Notes under the pieces: model-generated
Told to the model about the DNA's origin: nothing
The model's input: only the letters and a program-made list of their open reading frames with translations
Databases searched by the model: none
Source of the DNA: Actinomycetota bacterium
GTDB taxonomy: Bacteria > Actinomycetota > Actinomycetes > Nanopelagicales > Nanopelagicaceae
DNA: 64,000 nt
Reading direction: 5' to 3'
Assembly: GCA_026392845.1 (NCBI GenBank)
Contig: JAPLBJ010000050.1
Span: 1-64,000 of the forward strand
Shown: positions 36,643 through 44,365 of the stretch, in pieces
Position numbering within the stretch: the stretch's first letter is position 1
Layout: the number at the start of each line of letters is the position of its first letter
Program-made: the position numbers and the translations under genes

Positions 36643-36771
36643 TGGCCCTCCTTCAGTTCTAGCTCAAAACTCGTTGTAACAATGCCTAGCCTATCTCGCA
36701 CATACGTATGCAGATAAATTCCAACCAACCTCCAACAGGCGAGATTGACCACATCAGGGCAGAGTTTGCCC

Positions 36772-37503
36772 ATGGATTCACAGAGGCAATTGGCCGTTAT
36801 CTCAGGGGGCAGTCGCGGCCTGGGCTATCAAGTAGCTCAGGCGCTGGCCTCACAAGGCTTCGACCTCGCTCTTATTGCCAAGGATAAAAATCGCTTGGAC
36901 GAAACAGCAAAAAAATTATCAAACCTATTTCCAAATATCACAGTCACACCTTTTGCAGTTGATCTCGCTGATATTTCAGCAACTCGTCAAACTGCTCAAC
37001 GAATAAGTTCAGAATTGCCAACTCCAAATGTCTTAGTACTTGCTCATGGGGTTATGAGTGAAAAAATGTCAAAGACTTTGCGGACAACTGATGAAGAATG
37101 GCGAAGAGTTCTTTCAATCAACCTCGATTCTGTTTTCACACTTACAAATGGAATTGCACCTGCGATGGCAGAGGCGCGTAATGGAAGAATCATTATTTTC
37201 AGTGCGTGCTTAGGACGGATGTCTGGACCAGGAAATGCTGGCGGACTTGCACCGTATCGAATCAGCAAAGCGGGAGTAAATGCATTCGTTCGAAATCTTG
37301 CACACGAAACTGGACTCGGTGCACGAGGATTATTAGTTGATGCAGTTTGTCCTAATCATACTCAAACAGATATGGGCGGACCCGATGCGCCACGCACAGT
37401 TGCAGAAGGTGCTGAATGTGCAATTTGGTTAGCAACAAGAGATTTTCAACCAGGAGATACAACAGGCGTTCTGTGGGAAGATAGAAAAATAGTTCCCTGG
37501 TAA
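36772..37503 (+). CDS. SDR family oxidoreductase
   Basis: A 243-residue short-chain dehydrogenase. The nucleotide-binding GGSRGLGYQVA is at about residues 11-21. The Rossmann-fold partner NxAG appears as LAHGV and the active site as Ser...Tyr-x3-Lys in APYRISKAGVNAFVRNLAHE. It resembles 3-oxoacyl-ACP reductases (FabG-like), but the substrate is unknown. An in-frame TTG at 36745 is an alternative start; the ATG is preferred. The stop abuts the convergent membrane protein gene with no gap. Confidence 0.8.
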   Translation: MDSQRQLAVISGGSRGLGYQVAQALASQGFDLALIAKDKNRLDETAKKLSNLFPNITVTPFAVDLADISATRQTAQRISSELPTPNVLVLAHGVMSEKMSKTLRTTDEEWRRVLSINLDSVFTLTNGIAPAMAEARNGRIIIFSACLGRMSGPGNAGGLAPYRISKAGVNAFVRNLAHETGLGARGLLVDAVCPNHTQTDMGGPDAPRTVAEGAECAIWLATRDFQPGDTTGVLWEDRKIVPW

Positions 37504-37875
37504 TTATTCTGGAATTGTTGTCAAAGCAAAATAAAGTGTTGCAACTGCCAAAATAACGATTGGTATCGCCGTAAACCAAAGCCCAGCATCAAATTGATAC
37601 TTTGCAACACCGATAGCAATCAGATTCGCAAGAACTGTTGGTGCGCGACCAAAATACTTTTTGTTTCTATACCCACGCGCGCATGCTGCTAAACCACCAG
37701 CACCAAGTAGTGCAAATAAGAGAACCCCAATAAGAGGCAATGGATCATGTGTTCCAGAAATAACTGTGAGCCCTATTAGCCACAGAGCTAGCGCAGCGAT
37801 GATCACTACCTCTACATAAAGTAGGGCTGACACCATAGTGCGACCACGTGCTTGCTTGGCAGGATCTCTTGTCAT
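37504..37875 (-). CDS. Four-helix membrane protein of unknown function
   Basis: A 123-residue protein with four predicted helices (about 17-38, 48-66, 80-96, 101-118) after a basic N-terminus (TRDPAKQARGR). I recognise no family. It is divergent from the degenerate GGDEF gene with 24 bases between starts, and convergent with the SDR gene with none. Confidence 0.6.
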   Translation of the reverse strand: MTRDPAKQARGRTMVSALLYVEVVIIAALALWLIGLTVISGTHDPLPLIGVLLFALLGAGGLAACARGYRNKKYFGRAPTVLANLIAIGVAKYQFDAGLWFTAIPIVILAVATLYFALTTIPE

Positions 37876-37899
37876 GGGGCGAAGATTATCAGTGGCCCC

Positions 37900-38328
37900 A
37901 TGACGTTTTCACACGATGGAATACATGACTCATTGACCCATCTATTTTCTGCTACTTACTTTTACGAAGAACTTGCTCGGCAAATAGCGCTTGGTGAAAG
38001 AAACGGTGCTGAGTTCTCAATAATCCGATGTGTGCTCCGTATTCAAAACTCGAGCGAGCAAGACTTTGAAGCCATAAATTTTGCTCACTTACTAAGTTCA
38101 ATAACTAGAAAGAATGAATGTGTCGCAAGAATGGCAGAGAATGAATATGTAATTCTCTTGCCCGAAAGAGAATTGCATGCCTCGGTTGTGCTTTCGAGAA
38201 TTCTTCGGGCACATAATTCAAGTGAAAGCACAATGGCAACTCTTTCTACCTCAATTATTGAGCATCAGGCTAAAGAAAGTGCCCTTATATTCCTCAATCG
38301 ACTAGATAAGAGCCCTTTATCCACCTAG
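37900..38328 (+). CDS. Degenerate GGDEF-like protein
   Basis: A 142-residue protein with the fold pattern of a diguanylate cyclase domain: HDSLTHLFSATYFYEELARQ at the start matches the usual D-x-LT-x-L opening. The signature loop is MAENEYVILLP where GGDEF would stand, so catalysis and GTP binding are unlikely. It contains no EAL, PilZ or sensor domain. It sits directly upstream of tadA on the same strand, 48 bases away. It may be a protein-interaction module or a relic; the family call is moderately sure. Confidence 0.55.
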   Translation: MTFSHDGIHDSLTHLFSATYFYEELARQIALGERNGAEFSIIRCVLRIQNSSEQDFEAINFAHLLSSITRKNECVARMAENEYVILLPERELHASVVLSRILRAHNSSESTMATLSTSIIEHQAKESALIFLNRLDKSPLST

Positions 38329-38364
38329 TCAAATAGCTGAGGTGTTTATTGTCAGTCCTGCCCT

Positions 38365-38370
38365 TACCTT
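38365..38370 (+). promoter_or_regulatory. -10 box of the tadA-tadB-tadC operon
   Basis: TACCTT ends six bases before the tadA ATG, the same spacing as at other leaderless genes in this window. No convincing -35 element was found. Confidence 0.4.
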
Positions 38371-38376
38371 CCATGC

Positions 38377-39417
38377 ATGAATCTCGACCTAGATATTACG
38401 TTCGGCCCACTTGCGCCTTTCATGATTGATCCAACAATTGAAGAAATTTGGATTAACTCTCCCGAAAGAATATTTATTGCTCGTGCAGGGAAGAGCGAGC
38501 TTACGAATTTACTGCTCTCATCAGATGATGTACGAAATATTGTGGAACGAGCATTGATGTGGAGTGGTCGACGCTTGGATTTATCTCATCCTTTTGTCGA
38601 TGCACGCTTACCCGATGGTAGCCGTCTACATGTTGCAATTCCTGAAATTACTGCAACCCACTGGGCCGTAAATATTCGTAAGCATTTACTGCGCCATTTA
38701 TCTGTCGATGAATTAGCAAACCTTGGCGTTATGACTGCTTCCATTGCAACAACGCTAAAATTCAGCGTTCAGGCTGGGCTCAACATATTAGTTAGTGGCG
38801 GAACTCAATCTGGAAAGACAACATTGCTGAACGCGCTCACTGGTGCAATTCCACTTACTGAGCGTCTTGTCACTATCGAAGAAGTTTTTGAACTCAATCC
38901 ACAACTTCCTGATGTTGTACAAATGCAAACACGTAATGCCAATTTGCAAGGTGATGGTGAAATTCTTCTTCGCAGACTCATCAAAGAAGCCTTACGTATG
39001 CGCCCATCACGAATTGTCGTTGGCGAAGTTCGTGAAGCCGAAGCGCTCGACTTATTGATTGCTCTAAACTCTGGGCTACCCGGAATGGGGACCTTGCATG
39101 CGAATTCTCCTCGTGACGCAATTACAAAATTACAGACATTGCCTTTGCTCGCTGGTGAAAATATTTCACATAAGTTCATTGCTCCAACTGTTGCCTCTGC
39201 CATTGATCTCATCGTTCACGTGAGCCTTGACTCAACAGGAATGCGCCGCGTTCAGGAAATATGTGCACTTACTGGCCGCTATGAAAACGATAGAGCAGAG
39301 ATTGAAAGGCTTTGGATTTGGAATGGGAAGGAATACGAAGCTGGTTTGGGCTCTCTCCCACACCCAGAAAAGTTTGCCCAGATTGGTGCTCCCATTACTT
39401 CGTGGTGGCACAAGTGA
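38377..39417 (+). CDS. tadA: Tad secretion ATPase TadA (CpaF family)
   Basis: The cytoplasmic motor ATPase of a Tad/Flp type IV pilus. The 346-residue chain has Walker A GGTQSGKTT (141-149), the Asp box with TIEEVFEL, and RIVVGEVREAEALDLL as Walker B region near 214-229, then GMGTLHANSPRDA, typical of secretion ATPases. The first gene of tadA-tadB-tadC; its TGA overlaps the tadB GTG. The pilins expected to use it are at 13.6-15.2 kb, in a separate locus. Confidence 0.93.
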   Translation: MNLDLDITFGPLAPFMIDPTIEEIWINSPERIFIARAGKSELTNLLLSSDDVRNIVERALMWSGRRLDLSHPFVDARLPDGSRLHVAIPEITATHWAVNIRKHLLRHLSVDELANLGVMTASIATTLKFSVQAGLNILVSGGTQSGKTTLLNALTGAIPLTERLVTIEEVFELNPQLPDVVQMQTRNANLQGDGEILLRRLIKEALRMRPSRIVVGEVREAEALDLLIALNSGLPGMGTLHANSPRDAITKLQTLPLLAGENISHKFIAPTVASAIDLIVHVSLDSTGMRRVQEICALTGRYENDRAEIERLWIWNGKEYEAGLGSLPHPEKFAQIGAPITSWWHK

Positions 39418-40130
39418 AAGACTCACAAAAACTCACTATCACTTCAATTGCTTCATCCTTTTCAACGTTCTCATTTGTATTCCTCCTTACTCATTCCATA
39501 ATTATTGCAAGCGCTTTTGCAATCCTCTCGGGGGCAATCACTTGGTCAGTTCTTCGAAGCAGAAGAGTGAAGAATGCGTCAGAACTTATTGAGGCGTGGC
39601 CTGAAGTTATCGATCATTTGATGTCAGGCATCTCATCTGGCTTATCTCTTACTGAATCTCTTTCTGGACTTGCCCTGCGAGGCCCAGAAATTCTTAGACC
39701 CACTTTTTCCACATTCCGAAATGAGCTATATAGAAGTGGCGATTTCACGATTGCCCTAACAAAACTAAAGTCAGAGTTTTCTCATCATTCAAGTGACCAA
39801 ATATTTGAAGCACTTCTCATTGCAAAAGAATTAGGGGGTAGCGAACTCCTTCAAATTCTTCGCACGCTAGGTGATTTTCTTCGTCAAGATTTGGTTCTCC
39901 GTCGCGAAATTGAAGTAAAACATGGATGGATCAAGAATTCCGCGCACTTATCAGCTGCTGCTCCGTGGCTACTTTTGCTCCTTCTTTCAACTCAACCAAC
40001 TACCGCGGCCGCTTATGCAACACCTACCGGCACTCTCATTCTTGCAAGTGGTTTAGTCATGACAGCAATTGCCTATCTTTGGATGAATAAATTAGGGAAA
40101 CTCCCCCACACTCCCCGAGTATTCAAATGA
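39414..40130 (+). CDS. tadB: Tad pilus inner-membrane platform protein TadB
   Basis: A 238-residue member of the T2SSF/TadB family. Two N-terminal helices (about 12-45) are followed by the cytoplasmic helical domain with WPEVIDHLMSGISSGLSLTESL and then two C-terminal helices. The GTG start overlaps the tadA stop (GTGA), so translation is coupled. A longer frame exists inside tadA but would be an out-of-frame overlap of more than 100 bases. Confidence 0.85.
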   Translation: MKDSQKLTITSIASSFSTFSFVFLLTHSIIIASAFAILSGAITWSVLRSRRVKNASELIEAWPEVIDHLMSGISSGLSLTESLSGLALRGPEILRPTFSTFRNELYRSGDFTIALTKLKSEFSHHSSDQIFEALLIAKELGGSELLQILRTLGDFLRQDLVLRREIEVKHGWIKNSAHLSAAAPWLLLLLLSTQPTTAAAYATPTGTLILASGLVMTAIAYLWMNKLGKLPHTPRVFK

Positions 40131-40945
40131 CTCTCACGATTATTTGTTCAGCACTCATCTTTGCGATCCCTGGTGCCTATCTGATTGCTCGAGGTAATAG
40201 CGGCGCTCATACTTCTTCTGAGCTCCAAACGAGTGCGGCCAACTATGCGAGTAAAACTCGAGACAGAAGTGGCGTGCAAATACGCCTTGAAGAGCTGGGA
40301 AGAATAGGTAGAAGAGAGTACGAGAACTTTAGAATCAGACAAGCAATCTATTGCGCAGGTTCTGCAGTCTTTGCAATTTTTCTATTCCTATTTTTAGGAA
40401 AGAGTTTTGTAATTTCAATCTTTCTCTCACTACTAATTGCTATAACTGTGTACATCTACATCGATCGCGAACTAACAACCCAGGTAAAGAAATATCGTTC
40501 AAGCCTTGAATCCGAATTTCCTGCCGTTATTGAAATGCTTACTCTTGCAATATCCGCTGGTGAGACTCCACTGAGTGCAATCAAGCGTATTTCACAGAGT
40601 GCGACCGGCCAACTTCCTCAGGAATTTGCACGAGTAGTAAACGATGTTCGTAACGGAACTTCCCTTCATGAAGCACTAGATTCAATGGGACGTCGTATCA
40701 AATCGGTTCTAATTAGGCGCTTTGTTGATGCACTAGTAACTGCAACACTTCGTGGTGCACCTCTTGTAGAAGTACTAACTCGTCATGCAAGCGAAGCGCG
40801 TTTTGTTCAGCGCAATAGAGTCTTGAGTGCGGCAGGTAAAGCAGAGATCTCAATGATGATCCCCGTTGTATTTCTTATCCTGCCGATCTCAATTCTCTTT
40901 GCATTATGGCCATCACTTGCAAACTTGAATTTGTTTGCAAGTTAG
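40127..40945 (+). CDS. tadC: Tad pilus inner-membrane platform protein TadC
   Basis: A 272-residue T2SSF-domain protein, paralogous to TadB. It has an N-terminal helix, two middle helices (about 80-115), then ESEFPAVIEMLTLAISAGETPLSAI, the family block, and a final membrane helix (VVFLILPISILFALWPSL). ATGA overlap with tadB. The operon ends here: four bases separate it from the convergent secreted-protein gene, and TadZ, the secretin and prepilin peptidase genes are not in the window. Confidence 0.87.
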   Translation: MTLTIICSALIFAIPGAYLIARGNSGAHTSSELQTSAANYASKTRDRSGVQIRLEELGRIGRREYENFRIRQAIYCAGSAVFAIFLFLFLGKSFVISIFLSLLIAITVYIYIDRELTTQVKKYRSSLESEFPAVIEMLTLAISAGETPLSAIKRISQSATGQLPQEFARVVNDVRNGTSLHEALDSMGRRIKSVLIRRFVDALVTATLRGAPLVEVLTRHASEARFVQRNRVLSAAGKAEISMMIPVVFLILPISILFALWPSLANLNLFAS

Positions 40946-40949
40946 AAAG

Positions 40950-41846
40950 CTATTTCTTCTTATAACCAGCAGGGCATTTGGGATTTACAGCAGATACTTT
41001 CTTAGCAATTTTTCCTTTAATACAAGAAATTGTAATCGGAGACTTAAGTGTGGCATCTAGATAGAATGGCTCAAATAGTACTAACTGTTGTCGATTATCT
41101 TTAGGGTCATTGGAAGATATTCTCTCACCGACGCTCCAAGCGAATTGACATCTCTTTCCTGTTGCTAGTTCCAAGAAATTCTGTTGCTTGCTAGGTACGA
41201 GACAGTTAGGTGTCATGGTTTGCAGAATAATCACTCTCTTTAGATTTCTAAAAACATCAAACTCGTTGCCGAAGAGTTGGATAGTCCAGAGAGGTTTTGT
41301 GAAATCACCTCTTTGTAAGTACTTATCAAGATAATCTTGAGCTTTCTGATTGAGCGCTTGGAGGTCATCAGAAAAACTCTCTTGTTTTTTGAAATCAGTA
41401 AAAGACTCTATAGATCTTGCAGCCCACTCTTTTGCGGTGGTTTTCGAGACGCCTGAATATGCTGAGTCAAAAAAATCATGATTGAATTTTAGAATTGATG
41501 GGTTCGGACAGCCCTTCACTTCAATTTTAACAATTGTCTCTGCTTTTGACAGTCCATAGAGATAGTAGAACTTTAATCTATTAGAACCGACTATGTTCCA
41601 TCGTGAATCGAGAGCAGGTTGGATTCCATCCTCACCTTTGAACTCCAAAATTTTCGTACTGACCACAGAAAGGACCATGTTCGGCCCTAATTTTTCTTTG
41701 GCTGCTGAAAGTTCTATATTGTTTGGATATTTGCTTGTATCTATAGTCCATGTATCAGGGCAACCTTCAACATTTGCGTGTGCTGGCATTATTTCCAAAG
41801 GAATAGAAATAAAAACCATTAGAACTACAAGCAATATTCGCTTCAT
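40950..41846 (-). CDS. Secreted protein with conserved Cys-Lys tail, function unknown
   Basis: A 298-residue protein with a signal peptide (cleavage probable after AHA, about residue 24). The middle part is not recognised; it contains two Cys pairs and many aromatic residues. The C-terminus ITISCIKGKIAKKVSAVNPK then CPAGYKKK is a compact motif with two cysteines and a lysine run. I recall similar tails on unrelated secreted proteins of freshwater Actinobacteria; this is from memory and not checked. It may anchor or sort the protein at the cell surface. Confidence 0.6.
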   Translation of the reverse strand: MKRILLVVLMVFISIPLEIMPAHANVEGCPDTWTIDTSKYPNNIELSAAKEKLGPNMVLSVVSTKILEFKGEDGIQPALDSRWNIVGSNRLKFYYLYGLSKAETIVKIEVKGCPNPSILKFNHDFFDSAYSGVSKTTAKEWAARSIESFTDFKKQESFSDDLQALNQKAQDYLDKYLQRGDFTKPLWTIQLFGNEFDVFRNLKRVIILQTMTPNCLVPSKQQNFLELATGKRCQFAWSVGERISSNDPKDNRQQLVLFEPFYLDATLKSPITISCIKGKIAKKVSAVNPKCPAGYKKK

Positions 41847-41886
41847 GTGAAAATCTTACTAATCTTTGATTAGAAAGCCGGAGAAG

Positions 41887-42288
41887 CTAAGCAGCGCTCT
41901 CTTCGCGTTCGTTTTCTACTTCAATAGAGGAAACGCTTTCGAGTACCACAGCAGTGGCAACCTGATCTATGCGAGGGCGGCCAGCTTTGCGCTTGCGTGC
42001 AATGACTTTGCCATCTTCGAATAGTTCGCCGCCCCATACGCCAACTGGTTCTTGACGTGAGAGAGCGCCTTCAAGACATTGCTTGCGCACTGGGCATCCA
42101 CCGCAGAGAGACTTTGCTTCTGCAACCTTAATTTCATCTTCGGAGAAGAAAAGTTCAGGATCTGCACTGTGGCATGGCAAGGTAAAGGCGATGGCGCTGT
42201 CATATGTACCTGTGACATCTCCAAGACCAATCTTTTCGCCGCTTTCGGCCCAACCTGGCATTAGTAGTTCGCTGAAGAGAACGCTCAT
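41887..42288 (-). CDS. whiB7: WhiB family regulator, WhiB7-like
   Basis: An iron-sulfur transcription factor of 133 residues. The cluster cysteines are PCHS, then CGGCPVRKQC, giving the four-Cys WhiB set. GVWGGE is the beta turn that meets sigma, and RKRKAGRPR is an AT-hook, which among WhiB proteins marks WhiB7. Adjacency to uvrD2 and nudC supports this. WhiB7 activates resistance to ribosome-targeting antibiotics. AAGGTGAG precedes the ATG at 42286-42288. The 310-base leader carries an upstream ORF and an attenuator. Confidence 0.9.
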   Translation of the reverse strand: MSVLFSELLMPGWAESGEKIGLGDVTGTYDSAIAFTLPCHSADPELFFSEDEIKVAEAKSLCGGCPVRKQCLEGALSRQEPVGVWGGELFEDGKVIARKRKAGRPRIDQVATAVVLESVSSIEVENEREESAA

Positions 42289-42344
42289 CGTTCTCACCTT
42301 CTTTCTTCTCTCTAGTTCTTTCTTTTTGTTTGGGTTTATCGGGG

Positions 42345-42386
42345 TAAACAAAAAGGGCCCGAATCCTTTGTGGATTCGAGGCCCTT
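42345..42386 (-). terminator. Attenuator terminator in the whiB7 leader
   Basis: On the minus strand AAGGGCC-T-CGAATCC (right part) pairs with GGATTCG-GGCCCTT over a 5-base loop: 14 base pairs with one bulge (42353-42386), followed at once by TTTTTGTTT. It lies between the upstream ORF stop and the whiB7 start, so it would end transcription before whiB7. Confidence 0.9.
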
Positions 42387-42439
42387 GGCTTCTAGTTCTT
42401 TTCGTATTATCGAGAAGAACTCCAAGTGGCTGAATCCAC
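42370..42439 (-). promoter_or_regulatory. Predicted antiterminator in the whiB7 leader
   Basis: In the minus-strand RNA GTGGATTC (42439-42432) near the end of the upstream ORF is fully complementary to GAATCCAC (42377-42370), the upstream arm and loop of the terminator. Next to it AGCCACTTGG pairs with CCAAGGGCCT at eight of ten positions. The helix uses the terminator's own 5' arm, so the two structures exclude each other. A small hairpin containing the uORF stop codon fits in the loop. Confidence 0.75.
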
Positions 42440-42559
42440 TGCATAAAAAGCGGCGTAAAACGCTGGCTTTGATGCGGTAGGCCATGTGTAATGCTTATGA
42501 GTAGACGGAATTACAGCAGAAGGCATTGCCTTTGCTGTTACGGAAGTGTTGTTACGCAC
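42407..42559 (-). CDS. Upstream ORF (leader peptide) of whiB7
   Basis: A 50-codon frame starting GTG with AAAGGAG seven bases upstream and ending TAA just before the attenuator. An ATG seven codons earlier (42580) is an alternative start. The peptide begins MRNNTSVTAKAMPSAVIP and ends SATWSSSR. Its last codons overlap the 5' arm of the antiterminator, so a ribosome that reaches the stop would block antiterminator formation, while stalled or absent ribosomes would allow whiB7 expression. WhiB7 leaders in Mycobacterium and Streptomyces are known to contain regulatory uORFs and terminators. Confidence 0.75.
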   Translation of the reverse strand: MRNNTSVTAKAMPSAVIPSTHKHYTWPTASKPAFYAAFYAVDSATWSSSR

Positions 42560-42604
42560 GATCCGACTCCTTTGACTCATATCCACTCTTGTAGTGGAGT
42601 AGCA

Positions 42605-42646
42605 AGGGTAAAGCATGGATAGAGGTTCGTGCAAATCAATTATTTA
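42605..42646 (-). promoter_or_regulatory. Predicted whiB7 promoter with AT-rich WhiB7 element
   Basis: On the minus strand TTGCAC (42634-42629), an 18-base spacer and TACCCT (42610-42605) form a promoter, directly preceded by TAAATAATTGAT (42646-42635). An AT-rich stretch just before the -35 box is what WhiB7 recognises through its AT-hook, so this suggests autoactivation. Transcription would begin near 42598. Confidence 0.5.
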
Positions 42647-42667
42647 CACACGAATACGCAGGAGTAA

Positions 42668-44365
42668 CTAAGAAATTAGGCCAGCTTCACGCAAGAAACG
42701 GCTGGGGCTTTGGCGATAACTCAAATGTAAATCTTGTTTAGCGCGCGTGATTCCAACATAGAAAAGGCGGCGCTCTTCATCAATGGTGGCTTGATCTGCG
42801 CCAATAGCTCCATTTTCAAGGGGTAATAAGCCCTCGCTTACACCAATGAGAAATACACGTTCCCATTCCAAACCTTTAGCCGCGTGCAATGTTGCAAGTG
42901 TTGTAACAGGCATTGTCGGTGGATTATTTTGTTGAACACGATCTTCTACTTCGCGTAAATATCCACGTAGTGTTTTTGGCGAGAAGCCACTATCTGCATC
43001 AACTTCGCGACCTAAGTGAAGTAGTGCTGCAATTCCATCGATGCTTGCACCAGTTAGAAATGGTTGAGCTAATGTGCGAAGTTCATCTAGCCAATTAACG
43101 CCCTCCGTTGGAATAACCGATGCGTTTCGGACTACACGTAAAAACTCTTTTAGATCGGGGCGATCAAAGAAGCGATCACTGTTGCGAACTTGATATGGAA
43201 TCTTTGAAACATTCATGGCCTTTTCAATTGCATTGAGTTGACTATTGGTGCGCGCTAGAACCGCAATCTCTTGGGCAGGGGTTCCCTCACTCATCAATTG
43301 CGTAATCGATTCAACGACGCCAGCAACTTCTGCTGCCTCATCCTTATATGCATTGACCTCTGGCTTATCACCATGTGAGTTGATTGCAACAAGTTCTTGT
43401 CCCATTTCAGCGCTTCGCAAAATTGCATTTGCTGTGAAAACAATTTCGGGGGTAGAGCGATAACCGGTAGTGAGGCGAATAACTTCTGCCTCAGGAAAGC
43501 GTTGTGTAAAGCTATTGAGGAAAACTGGTGATGCCCCAGCAAATGAATAAATAGTCTGGGCGGGATCTCCAACAACACATAGTTCTTTTCTATTTCCAAG
43601 CCATGCATTGATGAGGCGTTGCTGCAGTGGTGAAATATCCTGGTATTCATCTACTGTGAAGAAGCGATACTGATCTTGCACTCGTTCGCGAACTTCGCGC
43701 TCTTCTTCAATCATGGCAGTTGTAAGAAGTAGAACATCTTCGAAATCCATTGCATGCTCTTGTTTGAGAATGCTCATATATGAGGCATAAACCCTTGCAA
43801 TCTGTTCTGCATTGATTCGAGGCTTATTGATGCGCTTTGAAGATTCGGCTAAGTAATCACTTGGGCCAATCTCTTGAGTCTTTGCCCATTCGATTTCAGA
43901 TGAAAGATCGCGCAACATATCTCGAGACGTTGCAGAGATTGCACTCGATAAATCTGCACGCTTGATTGCCTCACCAAGGAAGCCTGACTTGGAAGTGAGT
44001 AAATCTGGAGTTCTTCCACCAAATACTTGAGGCCAGAAATAGAGCAATTGTTTGAGCGCTGCCGAGTGAATTGTGCGCGCTGCAACAGATGGAACTCCAA
44101 GGGAGCGAAGGCGCATACGCATCTCCCCAGCGGCACGCGCTGTAAAAGTAAGTGCTAAAACTTTGTGTGGATCCATAACTCCAATTGATGCCCCATATGC
44201 AATGCGGTGAGTGATTGCGCGCGTTTTTCCAGTACCTGCTCCTGCAATGACGCAAACTGGGCCACGCGTTGCAAGGGCTACTGCGCGTTGTTCATTATCG
44301 AGTGCTGCAAGTATTTCTTCGCCGCGAAGATCGCTTTGATTAATTCCCGTTTCGAAATCTGACAT
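42668..44365 (-). CDS. uvrD2: UvrD2-type superfamily I DNA helicase
   Basis: A 565-residue 3'-5' helicase. Motif I is IAGAGTGKTRA (about 41-51), motif II is VDEYQDISPLQ, motif III VVGDPAQTIYSFAGA, and the C-terminal motifs are TLATLHAAKGLEWERVFLIG and YVGITRAKQDLHLSY. Mycobacterial UvrD2 continues with a linker and an HRDC domain to about 700 residues; this one ends soon after the last helicase motif, so HRDC is missing. It overlaps the nudC stop by one base. Confidence 0.9.
   Translation of the reverse strand: MSDFETGINQSDLRGEEILAALDNEQRAVALATRGPVCVIAGAGTGKTRAITHRIAYGASIGVMDPHKVLALTFTARAAGEMRMRLRSLGVPSVAARTIHSAALKQLLYFWPQVFGGRTPDLLTSKSGFLGEAIKRADLSSAISATSRDMLRDLSSEIEWAKTQEIGPSDYLAESSKRINKPRINAEQIARVYASYMSILKQEHAMDFEDVLLLTTAMIEEEREVRERVQDQYRFFTVDEYQDISPLQQRLINAWLGNRKELCVVGDPAQTIYSFAGASPVFLNSFTQRFPEAEVIRLTTGYRSTPEIVFTANAILRSAEMGQELVAINSHGDKPEVNAYKDEAAEVAGVVESITQLMSEGTPAQEIAVLARTNSQLNAIEKAMNVSKIPYQVRNSDRFFDRPDLKEFLRVVRNASVIPTEGVNWLDELRTLAQPFLTGASIDGIAALLHLGREVDADSGFSPKTLRGYLREVEDRVQQNNPPTMPVTTLATLHAAKGLEWERVFLIGVSEGLLPLENGAIGADQATIDEERRLFYVGITRAKQDLHLSYRQSPSRFLREAGLIS

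Noticed and set aside
36065-36679. 204-codon plus-strand frame rich in Thr, Gly and Ala
   Set aside because: It is the antisense of the Pro/Val/Ala linker of kgd; the low-complexity composition comes from the linker codons.
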